Positions 44,088 to 52,342 of a stretch of 64,000 nucleotides of DNA are shown here, one piece after another. Source of the stretch: Acidobacteriota bacterium (GTDB lineage: Bacteria > Acidobacteriota > Thermoanaerobaculia > Thermoanaerobaculales > Thermoanaerobaculaceae); the NCBI GenBank assembly GCA_003133645.1, contig PKYI01000033.1:21385-85384 (forward strand). Direction: 5' to 3'. The notes under the pieces are model-generated. The model was not told the DNA's origin. It was given only the letters and a program-made list of their open reading frames with translations, and searched no databases. The translations under genes were made by a program, and so were the position numbers. Positions within the stretch are counted from its first letter, which is position 1, and each line of letters opens with the position of its first letter.

Positions 44088-44387
44088 ATGAACATCGTGG
44101 CCATCACCGCGTGCCCGACCGGTATCGCCCATACCTACATGGCGGCCGAGCGTCTCGAGAAGGCAGCCAGGCGGCTCGGGCACACCATCAAGGTGGAGAC
44201 GCAGGGCGCGATGGGGATCGAGAACGAACTCTCGGCGGACGACATCGCCCGCGCCGACGTCGTGATCCTGGCGGCCGGCATCGCGGTGCGCAACCGTGAT
44301 CGCTTCGCGGGGATGCGGATCGTCGAGGTCCCCGTGCAGGACGCCATCAAGGACCCCGAGCGGATCGTCGCCGGCCTCGGCACCTAG
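44088..44387 (+). CDS. PTS fructose-type EIIB
   Basis: 99 residues, a stand-alone IIB-fructose domain. The phosphorylated Cys is in 'ITACPTGIAHTYMAAERL'. It takes phosphate from IIA and gives it to the sugar bound by IIC. The start follows GGAGAGCGCG, 9 bp after the IIC stop, and its stop overlaps the next gene's GTG. Confidence 0.94.
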   Translation: MNIVAITACPTGIAHTYMAAERLEKAARRLGHTIKVETQGAMGIENELSADDIARADVVILAAGIAVRNRDRFAGMRIVEVPVQDAIKDPERIVAGLGT

Positions 44388-46909
44388 TGGCCAAAGAGCT
44401 TTCTTTCCGCTTTCCCCTTCCGCACGGCCTCCACGCCCGGCCCGCCAGCCTCCTGCGCGACGCGGCAGGCTCCTTCCAATCCGCGATCACTCTGATCAAC
44501 CGCCGCAACGACCTCAAGGCGAACGCCAAGAGCGCGCTGGCGCTGGTCGCCACCCTGACCAGGCAAGGGGACGAGTGCACGCTCCTGATCGCCGGCGGCG
44601 ACGAGCCGGCCGCCGCAGAGGCTCTGCGACGCTTCATCTCCGTGGAGTTGTCGCTGTGCGACGAAGCGCCGCCCGCTGTCCCGGCGGCTCAGGGGTCGTC
44701 GCCCCTGCCGCGCGCCCTGCGCGGCGAGGGCGTGCGTGTCCATCGCGGGCGTTCCGCGAGCGGCGGCATCGGCCGGGCGCCGGCCCTCCTCGCGGCACGG
44801 TGGAACGGCGGCCCGGACCTCGCCAATCGTGAAAAGGGCTCGCCCGAGGCGGAGTTCGCGAAGCTCGAACGGGCGTTCGTGGAGGTCGGCGCCGCGCTGC
44901 GGGCGCGGCGCGCCGCGGCCGCAAACAACACCGAGCGCGGGGTTCTCAACGCGCATCTCGCCATCCTCGAGGATGTCGAATTGAAGGCGAAGATCGCCGA
45001 TGAGATCGGCCGCAGCGGCGCCGGCGCCGGACAGGCCGTGGCCGCGGCCGTGGAACACTTTGCCGCGGTCCTGCGCGATTCGGGCAGCGCCGTGCTCGCC
45101 GAGCGCGTGCTCGACCTGCGCGACGTCGGGGAGCTCCTCGTTCGCGCCCTCGATCCCGGCACGGCCCGCGACGACCGCATCGCCCTCGAGCGCGACGCCG
45201 TCGTCGTCGCCCAGACCCTGAGCCCCGCGCACTTCCTCGCCCTCGACAAGGCCCGTCTCAAGGGGCTCGTCCTCGCGCGCGGCGGCGCCACCTCGCACAC
45301 CGTGATCCTCGCCCGTGCTCTCGGCGTCCCCTGCGTCACCGGCGTCGCCGAGGCTGTCCGCACCTTGAGGGACGGGCAGGAGATCGTCGTCGACGGCGAG
45401 CGGGGCCTGCTGGTCGCCGATCCCTCGCCCGCGGTGTCGGAGTTCTACGACGCGGAGAACGCCGCGTTGCGGACGATCCGGGAGCGGGTCGAGCGCACGG
45501 CCGCCCGCGACGCCGCGACGTCCGACGGCCGGCGCATCGAGGTCGCCGCGAACGTCTCGTCGCTCGCCGAGGTGCAGGAGGCGCTCGTTGCGGGCGCCGA
45601 AGGCGTCGGCCTCTTCCGCACCGAGCTGCTGTTCATGGACCGCGCGGAAGCACCCTCCGAGGACGAGCAGGCCGAGGTCTTCGCCGCGGCGGCACGCCTG
45701 GCCGGCGCGCGCTCGGTGATCATCCGCACCCTCGATGTCGGCGGCGACAAGCCGATCCCATACCTGCACCTCCCCGAGGAACGCAACCCCTTCCTCGGCT
45801 TCCGCGCGATCCGCACCTACGCGGCGCACCCCGGGATCGTCGCAGCGCAGATCCGAGCCTGCCTGCGCGCGTCGGCGTGCGGCAACGTCAAGATCATGTT
45901 CCCGATGGTGAGCTCGCTCGATGACGTCCGTATGCTGCGCGGCCTCGTGGCGGCGGAGATGGAGAGGCTGGCCGCCGCAGGCGTCCCGTTCGACCGCGAC
46001 ATCGGGGTGGGCGTCATGGTCGAGGTCCCGTCGCTCGCGTTCGTCATGGACCAGGTCGCCCGCGAGGTGGACTTCTGCAGCATCGGCTCCAACGACCTGC
46101 TCCAGTACCTCCTCGCCGTCGACCGGGACAACCAACTGGTCGCTCACCTTTACACGCCGTTCGAACCGGCGTTCCTGCGCGCCCTCGCGGCGGTCTGCGA
46201 CGGGGCGCACGCCTGCGGGAGGTGGGTCGGCCTCTGCGGCGAGCTGGGCGGCGACCCGCTGGCTGTTCCGCTGCTGGTCGGGCTCGGCCTCGACGAGATC
46301 AGCGTGGGCTGTGCGCGCGTGTCGGCGGTGAAGTCGGCGATCGCCGGCTGCGCGATGCCCGAGTGCCGGCAGCTGCTGGAATCGGCGATGCGTCAGGAGA
46401 CCGCGGCCGACGTCGAGGCGCTGCTCCGCGCGTTCGCCGCGAAGAGAGCGGACCGCTCGCTTCTCGCCGAAGACCTCGTCCGCCTGCAATCGCGCAGCCG
46501 TACGAGGGACGAGGCGATCCGGGAGCTCGTCGGCCTACTGCGAACGGCGGGGCGGGTCGGCGACCCGGACCGCGTCGAGGACGCGATCTGGCAACGGGAG
46601 GAGACGTACTCCACCGCGGTCGGCTTCGGCGTCGCCATTCCCCACTGCACGTCGGAAGGCGTGCTGGCGACCTCGATCGCGGTCGCCTCCTACCCGGCCG
46701 GCGTGGAGTGGCAATCGCTCGACGGATCGCCGGTGACGATGGCGATCCTCATCGCCGTCAACGCGAACGATCCCGGCGAGACGCACCTCAAGACGATCGC
46801 CGCGCTCTCGCGCAAGCTGATGGACGACGAGTTCCGTGCATCGCTGCTGGCGGCGGCGAGCGCGGCCGAGGTGGTGGCGCTGCTGCGGAGCGCGGTGGAA
46901 GTGTCGTGA
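44387..46909 (+). CDS. Fused HPr-EI-EIIA(Fru) phosphoryl-transfer protein
   Basis: 840 residues with three PTS modules in one chain. HPr (residues ~1-95) has active His16 in 'PHGLHARPAS'. Enzyme I (~115-680) has 'GGATSHTVILARALGVPCVT' (active His), 'GVGLFRTELLFMDR' and 'SIGSNDLLQYLLAVDRDN'. EIIA of the fructose type (~695-840) has 'GFGVAIPHCTSEG' (active His). It can therefore carry phosphate from PEP to IIB alone. The order HPr-EI-IIA differs from the common IIA-HPr-EI or IIA-HPr proteins. The start is GTG overlapping the IIB stop (TAGTG). Confidence 0.93.
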   Translation: MAKELSFRFPLPHGLHARPASLLRDAAGSFQSAITLINRRNDLKANAKSALALVATLTRQGDECTLLIAGGDEPAAAEALRRFISVELSLCDEAPPAVPAAQGSSPLPRALRGEGVRVHRGRSASGGIGRAPALLAARWNGGPDLANREKGSPEAEFAKLERAFVEVGAALRARRAAAANNTERGVLNAHLAILEDVELKAKIADEIGRSGAGAGQAVAAAVEHFAAVLRDSGSAVLAERVLDLRDVGELLVRALDPGTARDDRIALERDAVVVAQTLSPAHFLALDKARLKGLVLARGGATSHTVILARALGVPCVTGVAEAVRTLRDGQEIVVDGERGLLVADPSPAVSEFYDAENAALRTIRERVERTAARDAATSDGRRIEVAANVSSLAEVQEALVAGAEGVGLFRTELLFMDRAEAPSEDEQAEVFAAAARLAGARSVIIRTLDVGGDKPIPYLHLPEERNPFLGFRAIRTYAAHPGIVAAQIRACLRASACGNVKIMFPMVSSLDDVRMLRGLVAAEMERLAAAGVPFDRDIGVGVMVEVPSLAFVMDQVAREVDFCSIGSNDLLQYLLAVDRDNQLVAHLYTPFEPAFLRALAAVCDGAHACGRWVGLCGELGGDPLAVPLLVGLGLDEISVGCARVSAVKSAIAGCAMPECRQLLESAMRQETAADVEALLRAFAAKRADRSLLAEDLVRLQSRSRTRDEAIRELVGLLRTAGRVGDPDRVEDAIWQREETYSTAVGFGVAIPHCTSEGVLATSIAVASYPAGVEWQSLDGSPVTMAILIAVNANDPGETHLKTIAALSRKLMDDEFRASLLAAASAAEVVALLRSAVEVS

Positions 46910-46944
46910 GCAAACCGATCTCGACAGAGGCAAGGAGGCTGGTC

Positions 46945-49900
46945 ATGCGGGTTGCAACCCTCATCGTCGGAGGCTCTCTGCTGGCTGCGTGCGCCGCAAC
47001 CGCCGGGGACGCGCCACCACTCCCCGCCACGCCGCCCGACGTCTACGTCGTCGCCACCTCCCACCTCGACACCCAGTGGAGGTGGACGGTGCAGGACACG
47101 ATCGACGACTTCCTGCCCGACACCATGCGCGGGAACTTCGCGCTCATCGAGAAGTACCCGGGCTACAACTTCAGCTTCGAAGGCGCCTTCCACTACATGC
47201 TGATGAAGGAGTACTACCCGGCGGATTTCCAGCGCCTGAAGGGCTACGTCAAGGCCGGTCGCTGGAAGGTGGCCGGGAGCTGGGTGGACGCCGTCGACAC
47301 CAACATCCCGTCCCCCGAGTCGCTCATCCGCCAGACGCTGTACGGCAACGGGTTCTTCCGCCGCGAGTTCGGCGTCACCTCGCGCGACGTCTTCCTCCCC
47401 GACTGCTTCGGGTTCGGCTTCGCCCTGCCGGCGATCGCCGCGCACTGCGGGCTGGTGGCGTTCTCGACGCAGAAGCTCACCTGGGGCAGCTCGATCAAGA
47501 TCCCGTTCGACGTCGGGCTCTGGGAGGGGGTGGACGGCTCGACCCTCATCGCCGCCCTCAACCCGGGCGACTACGCCTCGGAGATCAAGGGCAACCTCAC
47601 CCTCGACGCCGACCTCTACGCCACCGCGGACCGGCAGGTCGCGCTCACCGGGCTGCCGCTGGCGTTCAGGTACTTCGGGACCGGCGACGTCGGCGTGCCG
47701 CCGATGGACTCCTCCGTGGCGTGGCTGGAGAAGAGCCTGGCCGGGCCGGGGCCGGCCCGGGTGAAGAGCGCGGCGCCCGATCAGATGGCGATCGACCTGA
47801 TGGCGAGCCACGGCGGCCGGGCGCCCGAGGGCCTGCAGCGCTACCGCGGCGAGTTCCTCCTCACCAGGCACGGCACCGGCTGCTACACCTCGCAGGCCGC
47901 GATGAAGCGCTACAACCGCAAGAACGAGCGCCTGGCGGACGACGCCGAGAAGGCGGCGGTGGCGGCCTCGTGGCTGGGCGGCGCCGCGTACCCGCGGGAG
48001 CGGTTGCGGGAGGCGTGGACGCGGGTGCTCTGGCACCAGTTCCATGACGACCTCACCGGCACCTCGATCCCCGCGGCGTACGTCTTCTCGTGGAACGACG
48101 AGGCGATCGCCGGCAACGTCTTCGCGGACGTGCTCTCCCAGGGCGTCGGCGCGGTGGCGACCGCCCTCGACACCCGGGGCGAGGGCGCCTCCCTCGTCGT
48201 GTTCAACCCGCTCGCCGGTGCGCGCGACGACGTGGTCGAGGCCGACGTGCGCTTCCCCGGCGGAGCGCCGCGCGCCGTGCGCGTGATCGGGCCGGACGGC
48301 CGCGAGGTCCCGGCGCAGGTGGACTCCACCGCCGGTGAAGTCGCCCACGTCGTCTTCGTTGCCCGCGTCGCGCCGCTCTCCTTCTCGGCGTTCGACGTGC
48401 GCCCCGCGACTTCGCCCCCGCCGGCCGGCGAGCTGAAGGCCGGCCGCGACGGCCTCGAGAACGCCCGCTACCTCGTGCGGCTCGACGCCTCCGGCGACGT
48501 CGCCTCGGTGTTCGACAAGCAGCTCGGCCGCGAGCTGCTCGCGGCGCCGCTCGCGCTCCAGCTCATCGACGACCGGCCGCACCGGTGGCCCGCGTGGGAG
48601 ATCGAGTACGACGCGCTCGCCGCGCCGCCGCGCGCGACGGTCGGCGGCCCCGCGGACGTGCGGGTCGTCGAGGACGGCCCGGCCCGCGTCACCCTCGAAG
48701 TCGTGCGCCGCGCCGCGGGCTCCACGTTTATCCAGCGCATCCGCCTCGCAGCCGGGGGCGCGGGCGACCGCCTCGAGATCCTGCAAGACATCGACTGGCG
48801 GACCAAGGAAACGCTGCTCAAGGCGGCGTTCCCGCTCGCCGCGACGAACGAGATGGCGACCTACGACCTCGGACTCGGCACCGTGCCGAGGCCCACCGAC
48901 TGGCCCAACCGCTACGAGGTGCCGGCGCAGGAGTGGGCCGATGTCACCGACACGGCCGGCGCGTTCGGCACCGCCGTCCTCGACGACAGCCGCTACGGCT
49001 GGGACAAGCCCGACGGGCACACCCTCCGCCTGACACTCGTTCACACGCCGCGCGTCCCGCCGGGCACGAGCTGGCCAGCCGAGCAGGGGTCCAACGACCT
49101 CGGCCGCCACCGCGTGCTCGTCGCCCTCGCCGGTCACGCCGGGGACTGGCGATCGGGGCGCGTCCCGACCTCCGGCGACCGCCTCAACCAGCCGCTGCTC
49201 GCCTGGCAGGCACCCGCGCACGGCGGCCTGCTCGGCCGCGCGCTCCAGCTCCTGCGCCTCGCCAGCCGCAGCGGTGCCGAGCCGCCGGTCGCCGTGCGGG
49301 CGCTCAAGCTCGCCGAGGAGAGCGACGAGGTCGTGGTCCGCCTGCAGGAGCTCTCGGGCGCGCCGGTCGAGGGCGTGCGCCTCGCGTTCGCGCGGCCGGT
49401 CGTCGCCGTCCGCGAGTTGAACGGCGCGGAGGAGCCGATCGCAGAGCACGGCACCGGCGGCGCGATCCCGCCGGTGGCCCCTCCCCGCCTGGCACTCGAG
49501 AACGGTGAGGTGGTGCTGGACTTCCTCCCGTATCGCCCGCGCACGATCGCGCTCCGCCTCGCGTCGCCGCCGGCGACGCTCGCGGCGCCACGCGCCGTCC
49601 CGCTCGAGCTGCTTTTCAACCTCGACGGTATCTCGCGCGACGACGCCCGCACCGACGGCGACTTCGACGGCAAGGGTCACACGATCGCCGGCGAGTTGCT
49701 CCCCGCGACCGTCGTTTCCGCGGGCGTCCCGTTCCGCACCGGGCCGCGCGCGCCGGGCAAGCCGAACGTTCTCGTGTGCCGCGGCCAGACGTTGAGCCTG
49801 CCCGCAGGCGATTTCAACCGCGTCTACCTGCTCGCCGCCGCCGTCGGCGGCGACCGCTTGGCGACGTTTGCGGTGGACGGCGCACCCGTGCGACTGCTCG

Positions 49901-50931
49901 TGCCCGACTGGGCCGAGCCGGTCGGGCAGTGGGACAGTCGCGTCGTCGCCGGGGAGATCGTGCAGGATCCCGCGCGCATCGCGCCGTCGTACGCCAAGAC
50001 CGTCCCCGTCGCGTGGGTCGGCAACCACAGGCACGGTGCCCGCGGCGAGAACGAGGCGTACGTGTTCACCCACCTGTTCCGCCTGCGCCTCGACCTCCCG
50101 GCCGGAGCGAGGGTGGTGACGCTCCCCGACGACGAGCGCGTCCACATCCTCGCCGTCACTGTCGCCCGCAACGATGATGACGACGTCGTGGCGGCGCAGC
50201 CGTTTGTCGACCCGGCGAGCGGCACGGTCGTCCACGTCGAGGCGCCGGAGAAGATCTTCCTCGACCGGACCACGGTCACGCTCACCTCGCCGAACCCGGG
50301 CGCGACGATCCGCGCCACGCTCGACGGCAGCGAGCCCACCGCGGCCTCACCCGTCTACACCGAGCCGCTGCTCCTCGAGCGCACGACCACGGTCAAGGCG
50401 CGGGTGTTCGCCCCTGGCCTCGACGACCGGTTCGTCGCCACGGCGACGTTCACAAGGGTCGAGGCGAGGCCGAGCGCGACCGTCGTCCCCGGCTCGCTCG
50501 CGCCCGGCCTGTCGTGCCGGACGTACGAGGGCGACTGGCCGAAGCCGCCCGACTTCTCTGCGCTCAAGCCGGCCGGCGAGATCACGCTCGCCACCGTTGA
50601 ACTTCCGACGGACCGCCCCACCGACCGCTTCGGCATGGCGTGCCAGGGCTTCCTCGCGGTGCCTGCCGACGGCCTCTACCACTTCAAGCTGCGCTCCGCG
50701 GACGCCAGCGAGCTGCGTCTCGACGGCCTGCCGGTGGTCGAGAACGAGAGCCCCGACTTCATCAGCCGGTTCGGCACGGCGGCGCTCAAGGCGGGTCTCC
50801 ATCCCATCGAGGTGCGCTACGTCCACGGCACCTTCTTCGTCAAGGGCCTCGAGCTGGCGATGGACGCCCCGGGCGCGCCGCTCGCGCCGGTCCCGCCCGG
50901 GCGCCTGTTCCACCTGCGGGAGACCAAGTAG
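46945..50931 (+). CDS. Lipoprotein alpha-mannosidase (GH38) with chitobiase-like and PA14 C-terminal domains
   Basis: 1328 residues. A lipobox 'GGSLLAAC' gives a lipidated Cys16. The GH38 catalytic domain starts with the zinc pair His40/Asp42 in 'SHLDTQWRW' and has the nucleophile region 'VFLPDCFGFGFALP' and 'LWHQFHDDLTGTSI'. The alpha-mannosidase middle and C-terminal beta domains extend to about 1090. A chitobiase-C-like beta module follows ('ATIRATLDGSEPTAASPVYT'), then a PA14-like domain ('LYHFKLRSADASELRLDG'). It would trim mannose from glycans at the cell surface. The start at 46945 has AAGGAGGCTGGTC. It follows the PTS by 35 bp in the same direction, so released sugar could feed that PTS. 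Confidence 0.92.
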   Translation: MRVATLIVGGSLLAACAATAGDAPPLPATPPDVYVVATSHLDTQWRWTVQDTIDDFLPDTMRGNFALIEKYPGYNFSFEGAFHYMLMKEYYPADFQRLKGYVKAGRWKVAGSWVDAVDTNIPSPESLIRQTLYGNGFFRREFGVTSRDVFLPDCFGFGFALPAIAAHCGLVAFSTQKLTWGSSIKIPFDVGLWEGVDGSTLIAALNPGDYASEIKGNLTLDADLYATADRQVALTGLPLAFRYFGTGDVGVPPMDSSVAWLEKSLAGPGPARVKSAAPDQMAIDLMASHGGRAPEGLQRYRGEFLLTRHGTGCYTSQAAMKRYNRKNERLADDAEKAAVAASWLGGAAYPRERLREAWTRVLWHQFHDDLTGTSIPAAYVFSWNDEAIAGNVFADVLSQGVGAVATALDTRGEGASLVVFNPLAGARDDVVEADVRFPGGAPRAVRVIGPDGREVPAQVDSTAGEVAHVVFVARVAPLSFSAFDVRPATSPPPAGELKAGRDGLENARYLVRLDASGDVASVFDKQLGRELLAAPLALQLIDDRPHRWPAWEIEYDALAAPPRATVGGPADVRVVEDGPARVTLEVVRRAAGSTFIQRIRLAAGGAGDRLEILQDIDWRTKETLLKAAFPLAATNEMATYDLGLGTVPRPTDWPNRYEVPAQEWADVTDTAGAFGTAVLDDSRYGWDKPDGHTLRLTLVHTPRVPPGTSWPAEQGSNDLGRHRVLVALAGHAGDWRSGRVPTSGDRLNQPLLAWQAPAHGGLLGRALQLLRLASRSGAEPPVAVRALKLAEESDEVVVRLQELSGAPVEGVRLAFARPVVAVRELNGAEEPIAEHGTGGAIPPVAPPRLALENGEVVLDFLPYRPRTIALRLASPPATLAAPRAVPLELLFNLDGISRDDARTDGDFDGKGHTIAGELLPATVVSAGVPFRTGPRAPGKPNVLVCRGQTLSLPAGDFNRVYLLAAAVGGDRLATFAVDGAPVRLLVPDWAEPVGQWDSRVVAGEIVQDPARIAPSYAKTVPVAWVGNHRHGARGENEAYVFTHLFRLRLDLPAGARVVTLPDDERVHILAVTVARNDDDDVVAAQPFVDPASGTVVHVEAPEKIFLDRTTVTLTSPNPGATIRATLDGSEPTAASPVYTEPLLLERTTTVKARVFAPGLDDRFVATATFTRVEARPSATVVPGSLAPGLSCRTYEGDWPKPPDFSALKPAGEITLATVELPTDRPTDRFGMACQGFLAVPADGLYHFKLRSADASELRLDGLPVVENESPDFISRFGTAALKAGLHPIEVRYVHGTFFVKGLELAMDAPGAPLAPVPPGRLFHLRETK

Positions 50932-51261
50932 CGCAACTTGACAGGCCGTCCGCCCACACGTGCCGCTGCCTGTCGCGGTGCAGTTGCCACCTGTGGGTTC
51001 TCGGGCCAGTCCTGGCGCTTCAGCGATTGCGCGGTCACGCCTCGGGCTTGCTGTAGACCCTCTCCACGGCGAGGCCGGCACCCGACGCGTTGCTCCCAAC
51101 ATCGCGACCCGCCGACGGGTGCGTTAGGAACTGCCGGTAGAGCTCCATGGAAGGACGAACATAAGAACCGGTCGCTCGGTGACATCGTCGCAAACATCAG
51201 ATTCGGAATCGGGGGTCAAGCCCAAGCCGACGAAGTTGTGCAGCGAGACTGTCGTGCCGTC
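50932..51261. other. 330-bp gap, no gene recognised
   Basis: Between the mannosidase and methyltransferase stop codons the two strands hold only short frames. A reverse-strand stretch starting 'MELYRQFLTHP' near 51150 runs about 38 codons without family similarity that I recognise. I see no hairpin terminator, tRNA or clear repeat here. Confidence 0.5.
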
Positions 51262-51858
51262 TCAGAGTTGCGCGATTCTGTACGCCATCGGGATCGTGAT
51301 GTTGGTGCGCCCGCGCCAGGGCTCGATCCGCCGGATCGCCTCCGCGCCCTGGCCCTTGATCTTCTGAACGAGTTCCTCGTACGACGCAAACCGCTGGACG
51401 GCGTCGTAGTCCTCCTGGCGTCGCACCCCCCGCGCCGACACCGCCTCCCACGACGCCACGACCTTTTCAGCCTCGTCGGCCACGTGCGCCCACGGCGAGC
51501 CGGGTGCGTGGTCGATGATCACGACGTCCGGCGCGAGTGTTCCGGCGTGGGCCAGCGCCGCGTCGGGAAGCAGCATCTCATGCAGGGCGAACTCGAACAG
51601 CACGACGTCGGCACGCTCGGTCACCACCATGAAGTCCTTTTGGACAACGACGAACTTGTCCTCGATCCCAACCGCCCTAATCCGCTCGGCGAGCGTGGCA
51701 AGCGCTGCCCCGTCGGGGTCGACAGCGATTACCTTCCGGGCAACCCAGCCGTACCCGGCCAGTTGGCCGCCGCCGGCCCCAACGCAGATCATGACCTTGG
51801 CGTCAAACACATAGAAACGCAGCAGGTTCTCGAGGACCAGAGCCATGTCGGTGGCCAT
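51262..51858 (-). CDS. Class I SAM-dependent methyltransferase-like protein
   Basis: 198 residues. The SAM loop 'VMICVGAGGGQLAGYG', 'KVIAVDPDGAALATL' and 'ADVVLFEFALHEMLLP' are motifs I, II and IV of a class-I methyltransferase. The C-terminal part ('QEDYDAVQRFASYEELVQKI') probably forms the substrate side. The target is unknown. The start at 51858 follows GGGAGGAGAG with short spacing. It is a lone gene, convergent with the mannosidase and close to the tRNA-fragment scar, so it may be part of an acquired block. Confidence 0.8.
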   Translation of the reverse strand: MATDMALVLENLLRFYVFDAKVMICVGAGGGQLAGYGWVARKVIAVDPDGAALATLAERIRAVGIEDKFVVVQKDFMVVTERADVVLFEFALHEMLLPDAALAHAGTLAPDVVIIDHAPGSPWAHVADEAEKVVASWEAVSARGVRRQEDYDAVQRFASYEELVQKIKGQGAEAIRRIEPWRGRTNITIPMAYRIAQL

Positions 51859-52042
51859 CTCTCCTCCCGGCGCGGGATGATCGAGCTGCCCTCTTCTCTT
51901 GCGCCACTACACTGTTTCTGACGAAGGCGCCCGAGGCGGAACAGAGACTGCTCGGACGCAAAGGGCTCAGATTGGGCGCAAATGCGATTCTAGGACAAAC
52001 AAGACCTTCGTAGAAGGGCCTGTAAGTTTCTTCTATTTTGAG

Positions 52043-52092
52043 TGGTGCGCCCGGGGCGATTCGAACGCCCGGCCTTCAGATCCGGAGTCTCA
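52043..52092 (-). pseudogene. tRNA-Arg (CCG) 3' half, probable integration scar
   Basis: The reverse strand reads CTCCGGA (anticodon loop, CCG), then TCTGAAGG, the T-arm GGGCGTTCGAATCGCCC, the acceptor end CGGGCGC and ACCA. The D-arm and 5' acceptor strand are absent; beyond the anticodon stem the sequence is unrelated (TTTTACCGGTCTTTCC). A tRNA cut at the anticodon stem is the usual footprint of integrase-mediated insertion. Similar GGGCGCAAAT strings flank it at about 51972 and 52250. No integrase gene is seen in this 484-bp gap. Confidence 0.75.
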
Positions 52093-52342
52093 TTTTACCG
52101 GTCTTTCCCTGTCCAGCCTGGTTCATTCCGGTTCACACTGGAACCACTGAACAGACTCATAGGACATGATTTATGGTCAGCTCTCGGGCCTTGTGGTCGA
52201 GTCCGGTCTACTGCGGTTCACGGGGGTCTTTCTTGGTCCGAGGGCGCAAATTGGGCGCAAATTCCACGCTGTAGGTAATGGCGCAGAGCTCACGTTTGGT
52301 CCTCGGAGTCCTTCCCCCGGCCCACTGTAAGCGAAGCGGCGC

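Noticed and set aside
46690-50235. 1181-aa reverse-strand ORF opposite the mannosidase
   Set aside because: Low-complexity Arg/Gly/Asp-rich translation with no family motif; it is a GC-rich shadow of the well-supported GH38 and PTS genes.
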